Of a DNA stretch of 64,000 nt, positions 50,644 to 64,000 are shown piece by piece; position 1 is the first letter of the stretch; every line of letters starts with the position of its first letter. Made by a program: the position numbers and the translations under genes. Source of the stretch: Apoderus coryli (taxonomy: Eukaryota; Arthropoda; Insecta; Coleoptera; Attelabidae); NCBI GenBank assembly GCA_911728435.2, contig OU452212.1, forward strand, positions 4,656,563 to 4,720,562. The letters run 5' to 3'. A model generated the notes under the pieces. It was not told the origin of the DNA and did no database searches. It saw only the letters and a list, made by a program, of their open reading frames with translations.

Positions 50644-53135
50644 ATGCCCGTTTGCACCACATACCGTTTAAGTCACGATTTGTTCTAAGAGGCGCTTAGC
50701 ATCTATTTTTTATTGCACCGCGTTAAAACGTCACTTTAAATTTGCCTAAGTGTCACTTAAGTGAAGTGTTGAAGAATATTTTAAGTCACGATTTGTTCTA
50801 AGAGTCGCTTAGCATCTATTTTTTATTGCACCACGTTAAAACGTCACTTTAAATTTGCCTAAGTGTTCCTTAAGTTAAGACTCGAAAATTCTCTTCTTAA
50901 ATGGAATTCTAACCTCAATATTGCTTTTATATTTTTCATTATTGGGTTGTTTACATTGTGTGGCGATTAAAAATATGGGATTATTGGATGATGATCTTGA
51001 TGTTTTCGAATTAATTGAACATGGATTTCCAAGGAGGGTGTATGAAAGGCCGAATTATTTTTAAGATATGGAAAATTTAAGTTTTTTTCAAAGATTTCAA
51101 CTGACGAAGCCTACGATTCGGCCTATCCTAGACCAAATTGAGCATTTGTACTAGAATTTGATGAGATATGACAGCTTTCATTAGAAGATAAAGACCAGAA
51201 AGGGTCTTTGTGCTTAACATACCTATTACTATTATATAGAGGTATAAATTATTGAGCTAGGGCATTGTCTTTATAAACCTTTTAAAGACAATGGCTAGGG
51301 TATCAACAACAATAAATTAAAACCATAACAACTATTCGCAACTATACTTATAAATTATTATTTTATATGTAGCAATAAAAATTATTGCTGTTATAAACGA
51401 GTTTGTTTTTGCTTTTTATCTAGTAACAGATTCAGTTGTTTATACTATTCAGAGCACTAGCTTATGGCGCCAAAATATTCAAACAGCAAAAACAAAGCGA
51501 AATGCACGCCACCGATCCGCGACGGCCACCCACGGAAACACCACCCAAGGGCGAACGTTCCCATTGGCTCGGTATAAAAGGAAATTAACGTATGCTTACC
51601 TACTGCCCGACCAAAAAACTCTTCTTCATTGTCGGCTACCTTAAATTTGCTATGTTGACAAATTTACCCGATACTTAACTAAGTGCTATCTACTCATGAT
51701 TCGGTGCAATTAATTCCGTTCTTAAAATTTAGGTGACCCTTAACTATTCTCTACTTAAACTGTATGTGGTGCCAACGGGCATAAGTTGACTCGAGAAATC
51801 TCTTCTTAAATGGAATTCTAACCTCAATATTGCTTTTATATTTTTCATTATTGGGTTGTTTACTGTGTGTGGCGATTAAAAAATTAAAAATATGGAATTA
51901 TTTGACGAGGATCTTGATGTTTTCGAATTAACTGAACATGGATTTCCAAGGAGGGTTTATGAAAGGCCGAATTATTTTTAGATATGGACAATTTAAATTT
52001 TTTTCAAAGATTTCGACTGACGAAGACCACGATTCGGTCTATCCTAGACCAAATTGAGCATTTTTACTAGAATTTGATGAGCTATGACAGCTTTCAATAG
52101 AAGATATTTTAGTAGGAAAGACCGAAAAGCGTCTTTGTGCTTAACATACCTATTATATATATATATAGAGGTACTGAGGAAATAGTCGATATTAAAAAAT
52201 AATAATAGAGGTATATACCTATGTATTAAAACCATAACAACTTCACGTTTACAGTTTATTTAATTATTAATCCACAAAAGAATAAATAAGCTAACAACTC
52301 TACTTATGTTCCCAGGTAAATAATAAACTAAAACTATTTTTGAATATAAATCATAAAATATGTAAGTAGTAGTAGCACTCATCTAGCTAAATCTTATAAT
52401 AGAAACAGATCAAATACTATGTATATGTAATAAATACATTTCAAATATATAACAATAAGAATAGATAAATTTAACAATGGAAAATAATAACAAAAAGTTA
52501 ATTTTATTAATTTGAATGATGCCACAATAACTATGATCCAACACTATCCATAGAAGAACTTCTTTCTCGTTGGAAGTGTAGTTTGGAGGTCTTCTCTTTT
52601 TTTATGTATCACTAACTTCCATCGTATTATATGTTATATTAAAAAAATGTATTAAATAATAAAATGAAAATAATTTTGTGGCATAGCGGACAAAATGACT
52701 GGTTTTTCCTACACAAGGGACTTTTGTGTAATTTAGCAGGGCCTCAGTCTAAACAAAGTCCCTTGTGTAGGTAAACCCAGTCATTTTGTCCGCTATGCCA
52801 CAAAATAATTTTGTTTCTATTATATTTACGGACACAATTTAACTCTAGTATTTAATAATTTTCGTTCACATTCACAATCAAAATTAATGTTTACATTATG
52901 AATTATTATGAAAACAAAACTGAAGAGGTTAAAAGTTAAAATATTACCTACTGCCCGACCAAAAAACTCCTCTTCATTGTCGGCTACCTTAAATTTGCTA
53001 TGTTGACAAATTTACCCGATACTTAACTAAGTGCTATCTACTCATGATTCGGTGCAATCAATTCCGTTCTTAAAATTTAGATGACCCTTAACTATTCTCT
53101 ACTTAAAGTGTATGTGGTGCAAACGGGCATTAATT
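50644..53135. mobile_element. PIF/Harbinger element, rearranged in two units
   Basis: Terminal repeats: ATGCCCGTTTGCACCACATA at 50,644 and inverted TATGTGGTGCCAACGGGCAT at about 51,763. A second right end TATGTGGTGCAAACGGGCAT is at about 53,111. Two copies of the transposase start (about 50,970 and 51,893) encode LDVFELIEHGFPRRVYERPN (the second with T for I) and a NLSFFQRFQLTKPTIR-type helix, matching HARBI1-like N-termini; both soon hit stops. The 3' segment 51598-51786 recurs at 52948-53131. A 113-bp subrepeat is tandem at 50,670-50,880. The catalytic DDE part is absent. Confidence 0.75.
52660..52826. repeat. Foldback MITE, copy 2
   Basis: Near-perfect arms: TTGTGGCATAGCGGACAAAA at the left and TTTTGTCCGCTATGCCACAA at the right, extended to about 60 bp each by CCTACACAAGGGACTTTTGT and its complement. 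It is inserted in the second Harbinger unit. Copy 1 is in a bel intron (33,985-34,115). Confidence 0.9.
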
Positions 53136-53137
53136 AG

Positions 53138-53690
53138 TGATATTACTATTTCCTACAACTCCAACGAATCGAGAACTCCGAGAACACTTCGAATACACAT
53201 TTGCTATTAACATTGTCTTTAAAGACATTGCTATTACATAATATTAAAATAAAAAAGTTATATAATCATAACGATATAAAATGTCAAATAGAAATCAGAC
53301 AAACTGGGTTTGGAAGAATGACGATAAACACACTAAAAATAAAGTTTACTCTTAAAATTTAAAATGTCATTAACAATGCTTATGAAGAATTTAAAAGTTA
53401 TAAAATCACATATTATAACAATTCTCCACTGATAAGTACGTCACGACCATTTGTCCTGGGCCTACGTTGCTCACTTTATCTGAGATCTTTTTGAGTATAC
53501 TCGTTTGGACCAGACAATGTGACAGTTAAATAAACTTATATTTTCGCGCGCTTTCACACAAATTTGTACTGCTTGTTTCTTGTTTGAGTACAGGTGTTTT
53601 TATTTTTATACAAAAATCTCCCTTTAAATATCTAAAACATTAGAAATCAGAAATAAAACATCTCACATTTTGTTATATTTTTGAAGTGAA
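53138..53690. other. Mcm7 upstream region
   Basis: A short CATTGTCTTTAAAGACATTG palindrome is at about 53,213. The remainder is promoter-proximal DNA for Mcm7, with the E2F-type site annotated separately. Confidence 0.4.
53542..53549 (+). promoter_or_regulatory. E2F-type site upstream of Mcm7
   Basis: TTTCGCGC matches the E2F consensus TTTSSCGC. It lies about 150 bp before the Mcm7 ATG in a CG-containing patch within otherwise AT-rich DNA. MCM genes are standard E2F targets in animals. Confidence 0.6.
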
Positions 53691-53695
53691 CAATA

Positions 53696-59018
<5,323 letters not shown>

Positions 59019-59776
59019 TCATCTAAGATTTTTTAATGTAGTGTTAAGTTCACTTTTTACCTTTTTCTATTTCATTTTGTGACGCAAAACATTACAATAA
59101 TTCATTTGTGTATTTTTTAAAGTTAATTTAACATCACTATCGATGAGTTGTAATTTCAATAAAGTATTTTCCCAAAATATTAACTCATTTTTTAGTTCTC
59201 CCAACCTAACTAACATGAACATATACACAAGTTCCACGTTCGATGGTAGGTTAGACTTTATTGGAAAACGGGACATATTACGGGATTATTTTAAAAATTT
59301 GGTATCTAATCTATACTGTAACGAAGTTACTTTTATTTTCCGTTTTAATTCTACAGTGGTAATTCTATTTTCTGTTTTACATTTTCCTTTTTAATTTAAT
59401 TGATACATAATAAAACAATGAATAAATGTGAAAAAACTGATCCCCTTGCGACAAGAATAGCTCTCCATATGAATATAATTTTGTTTTTAGTCCGTGTACA
59501 TATGATTCAAGCCGCATTTTTATACCAAATTCACTACTAAATGAAGTTTTTATTTCCAAAATTTGCAACTTATATTAAGTACCTATCCTTTGTTACGACA
59601 GCAGTCACGGACGCTCTATGTACGCTAATTTTATATCGCAGAATTTTGTTAGGTCAAGTTACACCTCTTCACTTCCCATTTTTTACAATAACCTCGTTAT
59701 CAACTTTTTATAGCAGATTTTGTAAACCAAGCAACGAACACTTTTTCAATCAAATGTTATGTACGGATATTTTTGT

Positions 59777-60131
59777 TTGTCCTTCCCCAAATAGCCGGGT
59801 CTCGCAACCCTAGTTGGAGAAAAACATTTACCTCAAAATTCTCTGGTTTGGCAACCCTAGTTGGAGTGAAACATTTATGATTGAGCTCTTCGATCACTCA
59901 AAAGTTCCCCTCTTTTAGTTTATTCTATGGAAGTTTAAATTATTTTATCGAAAATGTTTCACTCCAACTAGGATTGCCAACCCAGAGAATTTTGAGGTAG
60001 ATGTTTCTCTTCAACTAGGGTTGCGAGACCCGGCTATTTGAGGAAGGACAAATATGCGACCATAAAATAATTTAAACTTCCATACAATAAACTAAAAGAG
60101 GGGAACTTTTGAGTGGTCGAAGATCTCAATC
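59777..60131. repeat. Interleaved inverted repeats A-B-A'-B'
   Basis: A (59777-59876) is complementary to A' (59952-60053): both carry TAGCCGGGTCTCGCAACC or its complement. B (59879-59948) is complementary to B' (60062-60131): both carry AAAGTTCCCCTCTTTTAG or its complement. The two pairs overlap, so both hairpins cannot form as simple nested stems. The A arm itself has a partial internal repeat (GCAACCCTAGTTGGAG twice). Non-coding. Confidence 0.9.
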
Positions 60132-60449
60132 ATCCGCGCCTGTTGCCAAAATATATCCAAGGGGAGAGTTTTGATTTTCAGTCATAATTCGTACTTCAAA
60201 ATTTGGCCACCAGAGTCCAGCAGCTACCAATATACCGCGCTGACAGACTATCCTTATGAAGACAATGGTATAGACCAACTTCCGTAAGTAATTTCTTCGT
60301 TTGATACCGGAAATTATGAAGTTTTGGCAGTAATTTAACAAGGTTTTACGGAATTCAACTGCGTTGACAGACTGGCTCACGAAGATATAGGGTGGTCGCA
60401 AATTACAGTAGCATGGTTAATTAGTAAAAATCACACAAGCCACATTGCT

Positions 60450-60520
60450 ATTACCGCAGTAGTGCGGTAATGTATTCAAAAACGCACTAGTGTCGTAATA
60501 TACGTCATTATGACATTGAA
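60450..60520. repeat. Palindromic CGCACTAGTG element, second copy
   Basis: Inverted relative of 24,060-24,118: TTACCGCAGTAGTGCGGTAA, then AACGCACTAGTG, then AATATACGTCATTATGACAT. The order is reversed as expected for an inverted copy of one small element. Confidence 0.65.
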
Positions 60521-61240
60521 AATAATGACAAATTGTACCTATTACATGACAGTTGTAGATAAAAGAATAAAACGACCTTATATACTTAGTTATTTATTAA
60601 AAATATAAATTTGTGTTAAATACCATTTAAAAATAAAATATATTTAACAGACAAAATCTAATCAACAAATCAAATAATACTAAAGAATGTATAATTAAAA
60701 TCAAATTATTTAAATAAAAAAGAAAATTAAAAAATATTAATTACAAAAATGTATCAGGGTCTGCGTACATTACCCCAGAGTTTTAGTGTTGAGTTATAAA
60801 TATATGAAACGTATACCACACTGTTATTCAAGAGTATTATATCCATGAGAACTGCAGACAAGCTTCGAGCTAAGATCCGTTGAATAGATACATATCTATG
60901 GAGCTGAGTTGACTTTGGATATACTGCATGCCTCTGTTCACCACGTAAATCGGGTTTTAGATGCATTTACATCCCGTTTCAATCAAAATCAATTCATCGT
61001 CCTTTACAAGCATGGTTAATTTCACGTTATGATATGTAACACCTCACAGTTCTCACAATGCTAAATCAACACTACCAAAATTATTATACAATAAATTTTT
61101 TTGGCATTATGACATTAGTATCTAGTTCAAAATTCATTCAAATTAAAAAAATATAAGACATTCGATTCTTTTTAAAACAATTATTACTAATCAATGATCT
61201 GAAATGATTCAATAGCAATTTATAAAAAAGATTGTTTCAC

Positions 61241-61278
61241 ACCAGTTTCGTGTCATCTTCAGTGGCAATTTATACAAG
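61241..61278 (-). ncRNA. Degenerate hammerhead-like motif
   Basis: Minus strand: GCCA, CUGAAGA, U, GACAC, GAAAC, UGGUGUG. Both core boxes are intact but stem II has collapsed to a few bases. It is probably inactive. Confidence 0.35.
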
Positions 61279-61752
61279 CCAATTTTGGTAAATTATATTC
61301 AGTCAGTGGCGGCTCGTGACTTGTTAAACAGGCAGTGCTGCAGGCCTCGATATCACTAATAAACAATTTTTAAATTTGCGCTTTTATATGTGTGTGATAT
61401 ACCTAATAAAATATATTTAAAATGTGTTAGACGCATTGGATTTGTAAGATGCTGTTTGGCCTTTTCAGCAAGATGCACTAAATCATCAGCATTGTTTCAA
61501 AAGTACACAAGAAAACAAAATAATCTATTTTTTATCTCTCAGCCACAGATCCATCTAAATGTTTTTAGTTATACACTGTCATTTGATGGTTCAAGTATGT
61601 GTGCAGTAAGCATGTTTATGTTGAAATACTTCTTTCACTTGTATCAATTGAACCTGAAGATGACTCCAAACATAGTTACCGCATATTATGATATGTATAT
61701 TTTTATACAGCATCCTTTCATTCTCAATTTAAGGACTATTTATTTAGAATTA

Positions 61753-62369
61753 TTAATTAATTTCTTCGGAATTAATATTTATAACATTTTCCATTCGCCA
61801 CACATTAGAAGAAGGGTTGCCGTCATTCCCATCTTTTCCTCCTAAAAGAAAATTTAAGAGCTCGCCAACATTAACAACAGAATAACCAGAATGGTTGAGA
61901 TATTTTTCTACTACATCTCTCAGAGAATGATAACCCATTTCCACTTGTTCGTCCATTAATGGTTCTAGAATATGAAAAATCAATCAACAACATTCAGTGA
62001 ATACTGAACCTTTTAACGATATTTAGAGCCATTTTTCACCACCATTAAAAAATGCAATACCATAGAAATCATGGTATTTGTAAACCTAAGATCCGTTAGG
62101 TAACACCGTAGCTTACTTGGCAAAGCCAGAGCCAGGAACCTTGGTGATAACGACTTTTTAAAGTTTAGAAACCATAACTAAGTGCAAAAGTAAGTTAGTT
62201 AAAATGTAATTTTTATAAGTACTTACTTTTGTCCAGTTTTGTCGGATCAAAAATGTGCATGAAATACATTAATTGTGTATAAAGTTCTTTCTCATTGTAC
62301 CGTTTGTACATAACTCCACTTTTACAGGAAACACAAACTGGATATTTCAAATTAAATTTCAGTGGAGTC
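61753..62369 (-). CDS. PolA1: DNA polymerase alpha catalytic subunit, last two exons
   Basis: The catalytic subunit of polymerase alpha-primase starts DNA synthesis at origins and Okazaki fragments. Exon 62369-62227 encodes CVSCKSGVMYKRYNEKELYT and LMYFMHIFDPTKLDK, matching the C-terminal zinc module and following helix of animal POLA1 (compare the ...YTQLxFYxYIFD... block). Exon 61964-61753, joined in phase 1, encodes EKYLNHSGYSVVNVGELLNF, matching the final SGYSxVNLxxLF helix. A tail GGKDGNDGNPSSN to the stop at 61753-61755 is longer than in the human protein. Upstream exons lie beyond the right edge or in the repeat-filled 62,370-64,000; I could not place any. The gene converges on Mcm7. 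Confidence 0.85.
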
Positions 62370-63948
62370 CTAAAATTAATTTTATATATTTATTCACAAT
62401 GGTTAATATTTTAAATGGTTTATTCAATTTCTATTGAGTATAAATAATCTTTTGTCAAAAATCTCTATAGTTATTTATGTATTAGGTGCGCGAAGATTAA
62501 CTTCGCGCATAGAGACGGAAAAATACCTGTCAAAGGCATGTTCATGTTATATACCAAATTTTTTCTACAACTAGAAATTTAATGTAATTAATAGATTATA
62601 AAGAAGACAACTTTAACAGTAGGTGGTACCTGGTTTCTATGGAAATAAATAAATACGCTCTTTCTATAATTTTGACTTCCAGTTTTTTAGTGATTTTCAA
62701 TTCTGAATAAATCACATTTAATTAAATAATTTATTGAATAATGGAGAGCAGCGATGACGAAATATTTGGGGGTACACCTCGACATATTATAGAAGTACAA
62801 TGTCTACACTAATACCACAAAAGTCAAAGACACAATATGCAACTACAAACAATTGAAAGAGTGGTGTGAGATGAGGAAAGTTCAAAGAGATAGTGAAAAA
62901 TTTTATATTAGCATATTTGGAGGAAAAAAGTAAAAGCTTCTACACGTTAGGCCATACATTCGATGCTAAAGATTAAATATTAGTTCGACTTAGCGTGTTC
63001 TCCTGAATTATCGTCAACGAAAATATATAAACCAAGCATTTGGTTTAAATACAATCGGAAAAGTTTCTCTTTTGATAGCACAGTTGCTTAAATTGCAGAG
63101 TGCTGAATGTTACACGAACATCGGGCACTCTCCTTGCAGATTTTCGAGCCGATATAAGTTGCCTCAAGCGTCATGGAAGGTAGTAATCTTGCACAGTGGC
63201 GGAGGGTTACATCGAGGATTCGGTGTTAAATAAAAATAATGGAATATTAGACTGTGAAGTTTCCAGTTATTCAAATTCAAGATTTGAATATTATTGCCTG
63301 TCATCATTGTACTAATAATGTAAATAACAATAATACATAATTGTCGCATTGTTTACGTAGACTAATCTTATCAATACCTATTAGTATATAGGCACGGCCT
63401 TCTTTAGGAAAGTCATGAACAAGTAAATTTGGCAACGTCGAATACAATACTATTGTTTGTGCTTACAATGGAATATTTGTAACATGCGGTCTAATTAAAT
63501 CAGTGCTTATTGAGCTTAATTAAAACAGTTTTTTATAACACTAGTAGTGATAAGTTACAATAACGGATAAAATGTTTGTTAATAAAATAAAGTGATTTGC
63601 TTGGACTCTTTGACCGACGGTAAAAATAACGGGATTCCTATAGGGATACTAATTGGTTCTATTCTTGGGTTGGGTTGGCTTCTTTTTATAAAAATAGTAG
63701 TGATAAGTGAGTATATAGTCTAAATTTTGTGTAAGTTAAAACATCGGATAAACCATTAATAAAATAAAGTCCTTTGTTTAATACTTTTGTACCGGCACGG
63801 CATAGTGTGTGTCGTATAAGCGGTGAAAGTGTCTTTTGTACGAGGATTTGTATGTATATTTAAGAATTATTATTATTAAATTCAGCTGGATTTTTAGGTA
63901 GTACAGGATTGTTTTATTTCTGATGCTTGGTTCTTTGTCGATTTTAAT
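62370..63948. other. PolA1 intron DNA with repeats
   Basis: Near 62,741 a short plus-strand start MESSDDEIFGGTPRH is followed by stops and looks like a transposon ORF remnant. From 63,540 to 63,790 a segment ending AATAAAATAAAGT occurs twice (TAGTGATAAGT...GTTAATAAAATAAAGTG and its partner about 160 bases later). No PolA1 exon was recognised. Confidence 0.4.
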
Positions 63949-64000
63949 ATGCCTTCAGCGTGCTGTTTACCTGGATGTAAATCCAATTGTAATGGCGCAT
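63949..64000 (+). CDS. Start of a THAP-type zinc finger protein, cut by window end
   Basis: The frame from ATG 63949 begins MPSACCLPGCKSN. THAP domains open with M-x-x-x-C-x(4)-C in this spacing and bind DNA through a C2CH zinc site. Only 17 residues are in the window, so it could be a host THAP gene or a P-element-type transposase exon. Confidence 0.5.
   Translation, partial: MPSACCLPGCKSNCNGA

Larger units (their letters stand above)
60132..61300. other. Intergenic stretch between Mcm7 and PolA1
   Basis: No gene is recognised. It contains the palindromic element at 60,450-60,520 and a hammerhead-like remnant at 61,241. Confidence 0.45.

Noticed and set aside
60126..60401. 91-codon minus-strand open frame
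   Set aside because: No recognisable domain, overlaps the B' repeat arm, and has no gene context.
61390..61845. 151-codon plus-strand open frame
   Set aside because: Its end overlaps the PolA1 last exon on the other strand, and the protein shows no family motif; it follows a transposon-type CAGTGGCGG start.
62521..62580. Possible upstream PolA1 micro-exon on the minus strand before GTATTT
   Set aside because: Acceptor and donor are weak and the peptide does not match polymerase alpha.

Overview
The window is AT-rich nuclear DNA from an insect. Genes have short GT-AG introns, and most of the remaining sequence is decayed transposons of insect type (mariner/Tc1, Harbinger, piggyBac, hAT, non-LTR elements, foldback elements). 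The order is not certain; a beetle or similar holometabolous insect is a guess.

Layout. 1-10,013: a minus-strand gene that I read as a chain of micro-exons. A signal-peptide exon with its own TATA box is followed by at least eight internal exons of 36-57 nt, all multiples of three and all in phase 1. They encode a Lys-rich secreted protein that runs off the left edge. 12,760-16,772: the last four coding exons of the heparan 6-O-endosulfatase Sulf1 (+). Its catalytic exons are not visible in the window, so the micro-exon gene probably lies antisense inside a Sulf1 intron. 17,850-22,600: transposon debris. 23,025-24,356: a two-exon gene carrying the C-terminal (REKLES-like) part of the ARID3/dead ringer family, with no ARID exon in sight and with its own TATA box. 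24,400-32,900: gene-poor. 32,914-45,047: the complete DEAD-box helicase belle/DDX3 (minus, 12 coding exons, 709 aa). 46,585-50,271: the complete ribosomal protein L8 gene (minus, 4 coding exons, 257 aa), with two related C/D-box snoRNAs in its introns and a GC-rich transposon in intron 2. 50,640-53,135: a rearranged Harbinger element. 53,696-59,018: the complete Mcm7 gene (+, 11 exons, 720 aa), with an E2F-type site upstream and a dead mariner in an intron. 61,753-62,369: the last two exons of DNA polymerase alpha catalytic subunit (minus), tail to tail with Mcm7. 63,949-end: the start of a THAP-type zinc finger.

The known genes are housekeeping: translation (bel, RpL8), replication (Mcm7, PolA1) and extracellular sulfation (Sulf1). 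Two things stand out. One is the symmetrical micro-exon gene, whose architecture resembles schistosome micro-exon genes and aphid bicycle genes. The other is a family of about ten hammerhead-ribozyme-like motifs scattered through the repeats, some with perfect stem I, palindromic stem III and cleavage triplet, but all with one extra nucleotide after the CUGANGA box.
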